Shown here one piece after another: positions 51,884 through 61,818 of a stretch of 64,000 nt of DNA. Source of the stretch: Pseudomonas sp. TCU-HL1 (GTDB lineage Bacteria; Pseudomonadota; Gammaproteobacteria; Pseudomonadales; Pseudomonadaceae); NCBI RefSeq assembly GCF_001708505.1, contig NZ_CP015992.1:2914001-2978000 (forward strand). The letters run 5' to 3'. A program made the translations under genes and the position numbers. Positions within the stretch are counted from its first letter, which is position 1; every line of letters starts with the position of its first letter. The notes beneath the pieces were generated by a model. The model was not told the DNA's origin and ran no database searches. It saw only the letters and a list, made by a program, of their open reading frames with translations.

Positions 51884-52807
51884 TCAGAGGCGGCTGGTGG
51901 AGGCGACACCGGCCGGGTTGGAGGCCTGGGCGGCGGGGATGGCGGAGCCGTCCTGCGGGGTGACCGGGAAGATGGCATTGATCTGGCCGGTGCCGGAGGA
52001 GCCGAAGTAGGGGGTGACCACTTCCGCCTTGCCGTCGTACTTCGACCAGCCCAGCGCGCCCAGCAGCATGGCGGTGTCGTGCATGAAGCCTTCGCCGTGG
52101 CCCTTCACCGCGTACTCCGGGAGCATGCCGCAGAAGTCTTCCCACTCGCCGTCTTCCCACATCTGCACCACGCGGTGGTCGAGGGTTTCCAGGAAGGGGC
52201 TCCAGACCCTGGTGGCGAACTCCGGCGCCTGGCCGTTCTGGGCGAAGCGGTGGGACAGCGAGCCGCTGGCGAGGAAGGCGACGGTGCCGTCGTAGTGCTC
52301 TTCCACCGCCTTGCGCATGGCCCAGCCGAGGCGGGCGCTGTCGTTCAGGTAATGGGAGGTGCACAGTGCGGACACCGAGACGACCTTGAAGTGGCGGTCC
52401 GTGTTCATGTAGCGCATGGGCACCAGGGTGCCGTATTCCGGGCCGAGGGTGGTGGCGTCGTGGGCCATGGTTTCCACGCCCAGGCGGTTGCATTCTTCGG
52501 CCAGCAGGCGGCCCAGTTCGGGGTTGCCCGGGAAGCCGTATTCCATGTTGGCGATGAAGTGCGGCAACTCGTTGCTGGTGTACAGGCCTTCGAAATTCGG
52601 CGCGCAGTTGATGTGGTAGTTGGCGTTGACCAGCCAGTGGGTGTCGAACACGACGATGGTATCGACGTTCAGCTCACGGCAACGGCGGCTGATCTCGATG
52701 TGCCCGTCGATGGCGGCCTGGCGGAAGCCCTGGCGCGGGCCCGGCAGTTCGGACAGGTACATGGAGGGGACGTGGGTGATCTTGGCAGCCAGAGCAAGTT
52801 TGCCCAT
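51884..52807 (-). CDS. hpaD: 3,4-dihydroxyphenylacetate 2,3-dioxygenase (class III extradiol)
   Basis: A 307-residue LigB-fold dioxygenase cleaving homoprotocatechuate. Conserved segments KITHVPSMYLSELPG, IVVFDTHWLVNANYHI, CTSHY, ASGSLSHRF and FMHDTAMLLGALGW provide the iron-ligand His and Glu. ATG 52807 (MGKLAL) matches family starts; GAGTTACCGTC precedes. The C-terminus carries about 20 extra residues (QASNPAGVASTSRL) beyond the E. coli enzyme as I recall it. Confidence 0.93.
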   Translation of the reverse strand: MGKLALAAKITHVPSMYLSELPGPRQGFRQAAIDGHIEISRRCRELNVDTIVVFDTHWLVNANYHINCAPNFEGLYTSNELPHFIANMEYGFPGNPELGRLLAEECNRLGVETMAHDATTLGPEYGTLVPMRYMNTDRHFKVVSVSALCTSHYLNDSARLGWAMRKAVEEHYDGTVAFLASGSLSHRFAQNGQAPEFATRVWSPFLETLDHRVVQMWEDGEWEDFCGMLPEYAVKGHGEGFMHDTAMLLGALGWSKYDGKAEVVTPYFGSSGTGQINAIFPVTPQDGSAIPAAQASNPAGVASTSRL

Positions 52808-52877
52808 GACGGTAACTCCTCGTGTCATTCCCCTCTTGGGGAATCTTGTTGTCGGGTCGGTTGCACGCCGGCACGGG

Positions 52878-52898
52878 GAGGGGAGTCGTACTCCCCTC
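52878..52898. other. Hairpin in the hpaE-hpaD spacer
   Basis: GAGGGGAG-TCGTA-CTCCCCTC, a perfect eight-base stem in the otherwise empty 111-bp spacer. On the transcribed (minus) strand no T-run follows, so it is more likely an RNA processing or stability element. A second palindrome TTCCCCTCTTGGGGAA lies about 30 bp further on. Confidence 0.5.
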
Positions 52899-52918
52899 TT
52901 TATGGAGTAGCAGTTATC

Positions 52919-54384
<1,466 letters not shown>

Positions 54385-54388
<4 letters not shown>

Positions 54389-55158
54389 GCCTCTTGTTGT
54401 GTGCGGGCGAAGAAGGCCTCTTCGCTGACGATGCGGTTGACCAGGCGGCCCACGCCTTCCACCTCCACCACTACTTCATCGCCGGGCACCACGTCGGCCA
54501 GGCCCTCCGGCGTGCCGGTGGCGATCATGTCGCCCGGTTGCAGGGTCATGAAGCTGGAGAAGTATTCGATCAGGTAGGGGATGTCGAAGATCATGTCCGC
54601 GGTGGTGCCTTCCTGTTTCAGCTCGCCGTTCACCCAGGTGCGCAGCTTCAGTTTCGAGGGATCGGGCACGTCGGCGGCATCGACCATCCAGGGGCCGACT
54701 GGGGTGGTGGCGTCGCGGTTCTTCACCCGCAGGTTGGGCCGGTAGTAGTTCTCCAGGTAGTCGCGGATGGCGTAGTCGTTGCAGACGGTGTAGCCGGCGA
54801 GGTAGGTGAGGGCGTCCTCGCGCTTGACGTTGCGCGCCGGCTTGCCGATCACCGCCACCAGCTCGCACTCGTAGTGCATGTAGGCGACGTTGTCCGGGCG
54901 CCAGGTGACCTGGTTGTGGCCGGTGTAGGTACCCGGCGACTTGATGAAGGCCAGCGGCTCGGTGGGCGCCTTGAAGGCCAGCTCGGCGGCGTGGTCGGCA
55001 TAGTTCAGGCCCAGGGCGAACATGCTGCCGGTAGCGGGTGGCAGCCACTCGACCTGGTCTTCGCCGAGCAGACGACCATCGGCGAGGCGGACGGCGTTGT
55101 CGCCTTCCACGGTGACGGCGTGGACTTCACCCTGGTGGCGGATGCGTGCGTGTTTCAT
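54385..55158 (-). CDS. hpaG2: Homoprotocatechuate isomerase/decarboxylase, second half (HpaG2)
   Basis: A 257-residue FAH-fold protein corresponding to the C-terminal half of E. coli HpaG: LGLNYADHAAELAFKAPTEP, FIKSPGTYTGHN, MHYECELVAVIGKPARNV and DMIATGTPEGLADVVPGDEV. In enterobacteria both halves are fused; here they are separate genes with 10 bp between them. GGAGCCCGAG precedes ATG 55158. Confidence 0.9.
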
Positions 55159-55168
55159 CTCGGGCTCC

Positions 55169-55828
55169 TTATTCCGCAACCACGGTGTTGGCGAGGCGAC
55201 CGAGGCCGCTGATTTCCACTTCCACGAGGTCACCGGGCTGCACGTCGACGCGGCCTTCCGGGGTGCCGGTGATCAGCACGTCGCCTTCGTGCAGGGTCAT
55301 GAATTCGCTGATCTCCTCGATCAGTTGCGGGATACCGCGTACGAGATTCGCCGTGGTGTTTTCCTGGCGCAGCTGGCCGTTGACGAAGAGCTTGAGCGTT
55401 AGGGCGTGCGGGTTCTGAATCTGCGCGGCGGGGACGAATTCCGGGCCGAGGGGGCAGAAGCCGTCGCGGCACTTGGCCTTCACCGCCGGGCGGTAATAGC
55501 TCTCTTCCGGCAGGCTGAATTCGTTGACGGTCACATAGCCGGCGACATGCGCCATGGCGTTGGCGGCGCTTACGCGGCTGGCGCGCTTGCCGATCACGAC
55601 GCCGAGGGCCGGGCCCGGCTGCAGACGCTCCACCCCCTGCGGGTAGACGACAGGCTGGCCGTGGCCGTTGCGGGTATTCGGGGTCTTGATGAACAGCACC
55701 GGCTTGACCGGCGGCTGCTGGTAGGGTGGCTGCTGGAACTCGTCCAGACGGCTCTCCAGCAGGCCCCGGTAGTTCAGCGCAACGCCGAACAGGGTGCCGG
55801 CAGCGACGTCTTCAAGGGCACGGCTCAT
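55169..55828 (-). CDS. hpaG1: Homoprotocatechuate isomerase/decarboxylase, first half (HpaG1)
   Basis: A 219-residue FAH-fold protein like the N-terminal half of E. coli HpaG: FGVALNYRGLLESRLDEF, VLFIKTPNTRNGHG, ALGVVIGKRASRV and GDVLITGTPEGRVDVQPGDL. First gene of the leftward operon hpaG1-G2-E-D-F-H-I. The divergent regulator starts 196 bp away; the region between has GTTAA-type palindromes. Confidence 0.9.
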   Translation of the reverse strand: MSRALEDVAAGTLFGVALNYRGLLESRLDEFQQPPYQQPPVKPVLFIKTPNTRNGHGQPVVYPQGVERLQPGPALGVVIGKRASRVSAANAMAHVAGYVTVNEFSLPEESYYRPAVKAKCRDGFCPLGPEFVPAAQIQNPHALTLKLFVNGQLRQENTTANLVRGIPQLIEEISEFMTLHEGDVLITGTPEGRVDVQPGDLVEVEISGLGRLANTVVAE

Positions 55829-55922
55829 GGTGGTTCGCTCCTGGATCGTGCCGGGTCGCCCCGGCGGGATAAAAGTCGGGCCGGTTCGCAAAGGAGAACG
55901 TGCGGGCCCGTAACGAGGGTTC

Positions 55923-55955
55923 GTTAATGTGTTAACGTTATATTTAACATGTTAA
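55923..55955. promoter_or_regulatory. GTTAA-type operators in the hpaG1/hpaA promoter
   Basis: GTTAATGTGTTAAC (55923-55936) and the perfect palindrome TTAACATGTTAA (55944-55955) lie 95-127 bp from the hpaG1 start. AATGTGTTAACG (55926-55937) is repeated exactly at 57580 upstream of the TRAP operon. Confidence 0.6.
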
Positions 55956-56024
55956 TAAACGTCAAGTCTTGCCGCTTCGCCATTCGTCATCGAAGCTGTG
56001 CAAAGACAGCGGAGAAAGGTCGCC

Positions 56025-56942
56025 ATGGCAGAGCGCCAGCCCATCCCCAACATCAACATCGGCCAGGTCTACGACCAGCGCTACGCCGACGCCGAGGTGC
56101 ACTACGAGGCTCTGGGCAAGCTGGCGGACTTCTTCGGCCGCAACATGCCGGTACACCGCCACGACCGTTTCTTTCAGGTGCACTACGTGAAGAGCGGGGC
56201 GGTGCGCGTCTACCTCGACGAACAGCAGTACCGCCAGGAAGGGCCGTTGTTTTTCCTCACGCCGCCGACCATTCCCCATGCCTTCGTCACCGAGCAGGAC
56301 GCCGACGGCCATGTGCTGACCGTGCGCCAGCAACTGGTCTGGTCACTGCTGGAAGCCGAACCGGACCTGGCCGATGGCGCGCAGATCGTGCCGGTGTGCG
56401 TGGCCTTCGCCGAGCTGGGGGAGGACTTGCGCGAGGAGGTGCAGCGCCTGGACCTGCTGTTCGGACAGTTGCGCAGTGAATTCGCCGCCAGCCGTCCAGG
56501 GCGCGACGCCAGCCTGTCGGCACTGACCCGGCTGATCTTCATCAGCCTGCTGCGCCTGTCGGCCCGTTCGCTGAAGGCGCAGCCGGCACGCCACGAGGAT
56601 TTGCAGGTGTTCCACCGCTTCAACGGGCTGATCGAGGCGCATTACCGCGAGCACTGGCCCCTGGGGCAGTACGCGAGCCAGATGGGCGTGACCGAGGCGC
56701 GCCTGAACGACATCTGCCGGCGCATCGCCGACCTGCCATCCAAGCGCCTGATCCACGACCGGGTGATGCAGGAGGCCAAGCGCCTCTTGCTGTTCACCGG
56801 CAGCTCGGCCAACGAGATCTGCTACCTGCTGGGCTTCAAGGACCCGGCCTACTTCAGCCGCTTCTTCGCCCGCAACGCCGGCATGAGCCCCGGCGAATAC
56901 CGCCAGCGCAGGGCGGCAGACAAGGAAGACGCGTGGCGGTAG
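56025..56942 (+). CDS. hpaA: AraC-family regulator, HpaA-like
   Basis: A 305-residue AraC-type activator with a cupin N-terminal domain (about 30-115; MPVHRHDRFFQVHYVKSGAV with metal-type His residues) and a C-terminal double helix-turn-helix (about 205-300; NEICYLLGFKDPAYFSRFFAR, SPGEYRQRR). ATG 56025 follows AAAGG. HpaA responds to 4-hydroxyphenylacetate in enteric bacteria and activates the hydroxylase. That hydroxylase is not in this window, so here it may act on the lower pathway or the transporter. Confidence 0.85.
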   Translation: MAERQPIPNINIGQVYDQRYADAEVHYEALGKLADFFGRNMPVHRHDRFFQVHYVKSGAVRVYLDEQQYRQEGPLFFLTPPTIPHAFVTEQDADGHVLTVRQQLVWSLLEAEPDLADGAQIVPVCVAFAELGEDLREEVQRLDLLFGQLRSEFAASRPGRDASLSALTRLIFISLLRLSARSLKAQPARHEDLQVFHRFNGLIEAHYREHWPLGQYASQMGVTEARLNDICRRIADLPSKRLIHDRVMQEAKRLLLFTGSSANEICYLLGFKDPAYFSRFFARNAGMSPGEYRQRRAADKEDAWR

Positions 56943-57009
56943 CTCGGATGTAATTCGGGGAAAGGGTGGGGTCGCGCTCCCGGATTTCATCCGGGTACGG
57001 CTGCATATC

Positions 57010-57289
57010 GAGTAAAGATCCACGTTCGTGGAACCTGGACTTGCCTTTGGCCCCCAGGAAGTGGGCCAGCACCCGCCTGATCTCCGCCCCCGTGCCCAGC
57101 AGTAGGGTGCGCCATGCGCACCGAGGCGACGGTGGCGACTCCGAGTCTGTCTCACGGTGCGCGCGGCGCACCCTACGGGACCGGTGTCATCCTGCTGGTT
57201 CGCTGACTCGAATCGTCACAGGCAGAGCCGGTGACTCATGACCACGTCCTCAGGACGTGGTTTCCCACGTTCAAATGAATTCGCCCCCA
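57010..57289 (+). repeat. Composite repeat, copy 2 (about 280 bp)
   Basis: Same part order as 26137-26427: GAGTAAAGATCCACGTTCG, a REP doublet (57102-57176), CTGCTGGTTCGCTGACTCGA, ACCACGTCC-TC-AGGACGTGGT, TTCAAATGAATTCGC. Differences are scattered, so this is an older duplication than the IS. No gene lies in 56943-57669; 57350-57600 is AT-rich promoter DNA. Confidence 0.85.
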
Positions 57290-57556
57290 CAGGAGAGCCC
57301 CCAAGCTGACATGGCGGGTCATGAAACCCATCCCTGGAATGCACAGGCGGACGGCTTTTTGGTTAAAAATTAATATTTTAATGATTTGTTTTTTGTCTAT
57401 CCGTGCCAGCGATGAAGCAATTTGTCGTCTTCCGACGGTTGTCACGATTTTTCTCTAATGCACGACGTAAAGGGCTTTGTTCAGGTTCTTCGTGACGGAT
57501 GGAAACCCGGCAGGGGGCTGGAAAAATTGTCTGTGGTTGACAGCATCGTTCAGAAA

Positions 57557-57591
57557 GTTAATTTATTAACGAGATATTGAATGTGTTAACG
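57557..57591. promoter_or_regulatory. GTTAA-type operators upstream of the TRAP operon
   Basis: GTTAAT-TT-ATTAAC (57557-57570) is a perfect inverted repeat; AATGTGTTAACG (57580-57591) is an exact copy of the motif in the hpa promoter. Confidence 0.6.
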
Positions 57592-57669
57592 ATGTTCCAG
57601 GCTGCCGATGCTGCCGTAAAGGGTTGGCGGCCTCCCATGCAACTACAAGAACAACGAGGCTCATCCCGT

Positions 57670-58692
57670 ATGACGATGTCCAAGCTCGCCGTCCTTTTAA
57701 CTGCCGCCTGCTCGGCCTCGCTGGCCCTGGCGGAGCCGGTCTACACGCTGAAGGTCGCGCACTTCCTGCCTGCCAATTCCAACGCCCAGCACAACATCAT
57801 CGAACCCTGGTGCCAGCAGCTCAGCGACGAGTCCGCCGGGCGCATCAAGTGCCAGCTCTACCCCTCGATGCAGTTGGGCGGCACCCCGGCCAAGCTGGCC
57901 GATATGGCGCGCAACGGCGTCGCCGATATCGTCTGGACCGCGCCGGCCTACTCGGCGGGCAAGTTCCCGCGCATCGAGGCGATGGAGCTGCCGTTCATGC
58001 TTCCGGCCGGCGCCAGGGCGAGCAACCCGATCATCTGGCAGTACTACGAGCAGTACGCCAGGGACGACTTCAAGGGCTACAAGGTGCTGTCGGTCCACGG
58101 TGACGGCGGCATGGACATCCACACCCGTGGCAAGGCCGTGGCCCGTCTGGAAGACCTCAAGGACCTCAAGCTGCGCGCCTCCAGCCGCACCGCCGCCAAG
58201 CTGGTGGAGGCCCTGGGTGCGACCCCGGTGAGCATGCCGCCGGCGCAGATGACCGAGGCCATCTCCAAGGGCGTGGTGGATGGCGCGCTGGCGTCCTGGG
58301 AGGTGGTGCCGCCGACCAAGCTGGACGAAGTCACCGATCACCACTCGGCCATCCCGGCCGGCCAGCCGGCCTTTTCCTACACCGTGCTGGCGATGCTGAT
58401 GAACGAGCGCAAGTTCAACAGCCTGCCCGAGGACCTGCGCGTCATTCTCGAGCGCAACAGCGGCCCGGCTCTGAACGAGCGCTTCGCCAGCGCCTGGGAC
58501 CTCTTCCTCGACAAGGCCCGTGCCGCGACGCCGACCGAGCAGATGGTCACCATCGACGCCAGCGCCTACGGCGCCATGAAACAGGCTGCGGCGCCGGTAG
58601 CGGATGCCTGGGCCGCCGCAGTGACCGAGAAAGGGCTTAATGGGCAAGCCCTGCTGGACGGGGCGCGGGCGCTCTCCAGTCAGGCACGGTGA
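57670..58692 (+). CDS. dctP: TRAP transporter substrate-binding protein, DctP-type
   Basis: A 340-residue periplasmic binding protein with a signal peptide (MTMSKLAVLLTAACSASLALA) and the DctP features YTLKVAHFLPANSNAQHN, LKDLKLRASSRTAAKLVEALGA (substrate Arg region) and MPPAQMTEAISKGVVDGAL. ATG 57670 follows GAGG; the frame from 57577 runs through the operator. Shared promoter motif with the hpa operon suggests an aromatic acid such as 4-hydroxyphenylacetate or homoprotocatechuate as ligand; inference. Confidence 0.88.
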   Translation: MTMSKLAVLLTAACSASLALAEPVYTLKVAHFLPANSNAQHNIIEPWCQQLSDESAGRIKCQLYPSMQLGGTPAKLADMARNGVADIVWTAPAYSAGKFPRIEAMELPFMLPAGARASNPIIWQYYEQYARDDFKGYKVLSVHGDGGMDIHTRGKAVARLEDLKDLKLRASSRTAAKLVEALGATPVSMPPAQMTEAISKGVVDGALASWEVVPPTKLDEVTDHHSAIPAGQPAFSYTVLAMLMNERKFNSLPEDLRVILERNSGPALNERFASAWDLFLDKARAATPTEQMVTIDASAYGAMKQAAAPVADAWAAAVTEKGLNGQALLDGARALSSQAR

Positions 58693-58698
58693 TCGGCC

Positions 58699-59229
58699 AT
58701 GAACGAGTCCCTGTCCTTCGATACCGCCCCCGCAGAGGGGGAGGGCCTGGCCAGCCGCGCCCTGCTGTACACCGCCCAGGGTTTCGCCCTGGGTGGCGGT
58801 TTCATCCTCCTCGCACTGGTCGGCCTGTCCCTGGTGTCCATCATCGGCCGCAAGCTGTTCGCCACGCCCGTCCAGGGCGATATCGAGCTGATGGAAATCG
58901 GCGCGGCGGTGGCCATCGCCGCCTTCCTGCCGCTTTGCGAGTTGCGCGGCCAGCACATCAAGGTGGATGCCTTCACCCTGAAGCTGCCGCTTCGCCTGCA
59001 GGCCTGGCTGGACGCCTTCGCCCATCTGCTGTGCCTGCTGGCGGCGCTGCTGCTGGCCTGGCGCACCGGCCTGCAGGTGCTGGAAAGCCGCGAGTACGGC
59101 GAGGTCTCCACGCTGCTCTCGGTGCCGCTGTGGCTCCCCCTGCTGGGCATCGTGCCGAGCCTCCTGTTGCTGGCGGCCACCGCCGGCGCCCGAACCTACT
59201 ATTGTCTGACCCGGGAGCCACGCCCATGA
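58699..59229 (+). CDS. dctQ: TRAP transporter small membrane subunit, DctQ-type
   Basis: A 176-residue protein with four membrane segments (about 28-52, 68-85, 108-130, 142-165). IELMEIGAAVAIAAFLPLCELRGQHIKVD is the DctQ hallmark region (shortened: core GQHIKVD). Starts 6 bp after dctP and overlaps dctM by ATGA. Confidence 0.87.
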   Translation: MNESLSFDTAPAEGEGLASRALLYTAQGFALGGGFILLALVGLSLVSIIGRKLFATPVQGDIELMEIGAAVAIAAFLPLCELRGQHIKVDAFTLKLPLRLQAWLDAFAHLLCLLAALLLAWRTGLQVLESREYGEVSTLLSVPLWLPLLGIVPSLLLLAATAGARTYYCLTREPRP

Positions 59230-60548
59230 GCGGTCTCAGTCTCGGCCTGCTGGCGCTGGCTGCCACCTTCTTCCTGCTGGTGCTGCGCGTGCATATCGGC
59301 CTGACCATGATGGTGGGCGGCGCGCTGTGCTTCCTCGCGGTGAATGACGGCGATTTTTCCGCGCTGTTGTTCAGCCTCAACAACCTGGCCTGGTCGCGCC
59401 TGTCCAACTACGACCTGGCGGTGATCCCGCTGTTCGTGCTGATGGGCCAGTTCGCCACTCACGGCGGCCTGTCCAAGGCCATCTTCGGTTGTGCGGCGGC
59501 CTTCGTCGGCCACTGGCGTGGCGGCCTCGGCATGTCCGCCATCGGTGCCTGCGCCGGCTTCGGCGCCATCTGCGGTTCTTCGCTGGCCACCTCGGCCACC
59601 ATGAGCCAGGTAGCGCTGCCGGAACTGCGCCGGCACAACTACTCCGGCCGATTGGCTACCGCCACCGTGGCGGCGGGAGGGACCCTGGGCATCCTCATCC
59701 CGCCGTCGGTACCACTGATCATCTACGCCGTGTTGACCCAGGAATCCATCGCCAAGCTGTTCGTCGCCGCCGTGGTGCCGGGCCTGCTGGCCGCGCTGGG
59801 CTACCTGGTCGTGGTGCGCCTGATGGTGTCGCGGGAGGCGGAGGGCCATAGCCGTAGCGAACCGGCCAGTGCCGCCGAACGATTCAAGGCGCTCCTCCAG
59901 GTGCTGCCCGTATTGGGCGTATTCCTCGTGGTGATCGTCGGCATCTACGGCGGTTGGGCCAACCCCACCGAAGCGGCTTCCATCGGCGCCGCGGCCTGCG
60001 GCCTGCTGTCGGTGTTCCAGGGCGGCCTGCGCGGCGAGGGCCTGCGCCAGAGCCTTCTGGGCACCGCCGAAACCACGGCGATGATCTTTCTCGTGCTGCT
60101 CGGTGCGGACCTGCTCAACTCGGGCCTGGCGCTGACCCAGATGCCCACCGAACTGGCCGAGTGGGTCAAGGCCAGTGGCCTTGCACCGATCCTGGTGCTC
60201 TGCGCCATCCTGCTGCTCTACCTGTTGCTGGGCTGCGTGATGGATTCGCTGGCGATGATCCTGCTGACCATCCCGATCTTCTACCCGGTGATCATGGGCC
60301 TGGATTTCTACGGCATGACCGAGGTTCAGAAGTCCATCTGGTTCGGCATCCTCGCGCTGATGGTGGTGGAGATCGGCCTGATCCACCCGCCGCTGGGCAT
60401 GAACCTGTTCATCGTCAACAAGGTGGCGCGCGACGTGCCCTACCTGGAAACGGCCAAGGGGGTACTGCCGTTCCTGGCCTCCGACCTGGTGCGCATCGTC
60501 CTGCTGGTTGCCTTCCCCGGCATCTGCCTCTGGCTGCTCAGCCTGTGA
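59226..60548 (+). CDS. dctM: TRAP transporter large membrane subunit, DctM-type
   Basis: A 440-residue permease with about 12 membrane spans. Typical strings: IPLFVLMGQFATHGGLS, GAICGSSLATSATMSQVALP, GGTLGILIPPSVPLIIYAV and LGCVMDSLAMILLTIPIFYP. It carries out Na+- or H+-driven uptake with DctP and DctQ. The larger frame from 58689 is a shadow of dctQ. Confidence 0.9.
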   Translation: MSGLSLGLLALAATFFLLVLRVHIGLTMMVGGALCFLAVNDGDFSALLFSLNNLAWSRLSNYDLAVIPLFVLMGQFATHGGLSKAIFGCAAAFVGHWRGGLGMSAIGACAGFGAICGSSLATSATMSQVALPELRRHNYSGRLATATVAAGGTLGILIPPSVPLIIYAVLTQESIAKLFVAAVVPGLLAALGYLVVVRLMVSREAEGHSRSEPASAAERFKALLQVLPVLGVFLVVIVGIYGGWANPTEAASIGAAACGLLSVFQGGLRGEGLRQSLLGTAETTAMIFLVLLGADLLNSGLALTQMPTELAEWVKASGLAPILVLCAILLLYLLLGCVMDSLAMILLTIPIFYPVIMGLDFYGMTEVQKSIWFGILALMVVEIGLIHPPLGMNLFIVNKVARDVPYLETAKGVLPFLASDLVRIVLLVAFPGICLWLLSL

Positions 60549-60575
60549 CCCTTCGCGCTGTTGTCCGGAGCTCGC

Positions 60576-60638
60576 GGGGCTTGGCCCAACCTACGGCCGG
60601 TCGGGCTGGTAGGTTGAGCTGAGTTCGACGAAGCCCAA
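60576..60638. repeat. Inverted GGGCTT...CAACCTAC repeat pair
   Basis: GGGGCTTGGCCCAACCTAC faces GTAGGTTGAGCTGAGTTCG with GAAGCCC; a further REP family in the convergent dctM / deacetylase spacer. Confidence 0.65.
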
Positions 60639-60699
60639 CGACCGAAGCCAGGACCAACACGGCTGGTGGGTCGATGAAGCCTGACCCACCCAGCCCGGA

Positions 60700-61818
60700 C
60701 TACGGATTGAGGCCAAACGCCTCCGCCATCTCGCCGATCAGCGCCTTCTGGAGCCGGCGTTGGGCTTCGCCCGGTTGCTGCAGGACGATGAAGTCGCGCA
60801 GCGGGTCCTCGACCGGGGTGCGTATGCCGGACAGCTCCTCCATGACTGCGAGGCCGCAGAAAGGCACATAGGCTTCGGCGTAGCCGCCTTCATGGACCAG
60901 TACCAGGCGGCCCTGGCACAGGCGCTCGGCGGTTTCGCGCACCAGGCGGGTCATGCTGCGGAAGCTGTCGCTGTGCAGCAGCATCCGCGCCAGCGGGTCC
61001 ACCGCGTTGGCGTCGTAACCACAGGCGACGATGATCAGCTCCGGCTCGAAGCGCTCCAGCGCCGGAATGACGATGCGCTGCATCGCATCCAGGTAGGCCT
61101 CGTGGCCGCTGCCGGGCAGCAGCGGGATATTGAGGTTGGCGCCCAGGCCCGCGCCTTCGCCGCGATCCTCCGTGCCGCTGTAGCCAGGCGGGAAGCAGCC
61201 GTCCTGATGCAGGGAAATGGTCAGCACGTCCGGACGCTGGTAGTAGATCGCCTGGGTGCCGTTGCCGTGGTGAACGTCCCAGTCGATCACCGCCACCTTG
61301 CCCAGACCGTGACGCGCCTTGGCCGCCTCGATGGCCACCGGGATGTTGGCGAGCATGCAGAAGCCCATGGCCTGGTCGGCGAGGCAGTGGTGGCCCGGCG
61401 GGCGCGACAGGGCGTAGGCGTTGTCCGCCTCGCCCGTTAGCACGGCGTCCACCGCTGCCATCGCCAGGCCAGCGGAAAGCTTGGCGATCTCGTAGCTGCC
61501 GGGCCCGATCGGGGCGTGATCGCCCAGTTCGCCGCCGCCGGCGTCGCTCAGCGCCTTGAAACGTTCCAGGTAGTGCGCCGGGTGGACCCGCAACAGGTCC
61601 TCCTCGCTGGCGGGCGCGGCGCTGCTGATTTGCAGCTGGCGGGTCAGGCCTGAGACATCCATGAGGTTCTTCAGGCGCCGCTTGGTTTCCGGCGACTCGG
61701 CGTGGCCGGCGCTGGACGGGGGCTGCACCCAGCCGCCCACGGGCAGGATCAGGGCGTGCTGGCTGGCGCTGTGCCAGAGGGACAGTTCATCGAAGAGGAA
61801 GGCGGTACGGCGATTCAT
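60700..61818 (-). CDS. Histone deacetylase-like Zn amidohydrolase (HDAC / acetylpolyamine amidohydrolase superfamily)
   Basis: A 372-residue arginase/deacetylase-fold enzyme. SRPPGHHCLADQAMGFC supplies the catalytic His pair, VIDWDVHHGNGTQ and ACGYDANAVDPL the zinc ligands, and VHEGGYAEAYV the catalytic Tyr. The N-terminal HSASQHALILPVGGWVQP is typical of bacterial class II HDAC-like proteins. The natural substrate is probably a small acetylated amine. Its ATG overlaps the MFS stop by four bases (ATGA), so hydrolase and carrier act together. Confidence 0.88.
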   Translation of the reverse strand: MNRRTAFLFDELSLWHSASQHALILPVGGWVQPPSSAGHAESPETKRRLKNLMDVSGLTRQLQISSAAPASEEDLLRVHPAHYLERFKALSDAGGGELGDHAPIGPGSYEIAKLSAGLAMAAVDAVLTGEADNAYALSRPPGHHCLADQAMGFCMLANIPVAIEAAKARHGLGKVAVIDWDVHHGNGTQAIYYQRPDVLTISLHQDGCFPPGYSGTEDRGEGAGLGANLNIPLLPGSGHEAYLDAMQRIVIPALERFEPELIIVACGYDANAVDPLARMLLHSDSFRSMTRLVRETAERLCQGRLVLVHEGGYAEAYVPFCGLAVMEELSGIRTPVEDPLRDFIVLQQPGEAQRRLQKALIGEMAEAFGLNP

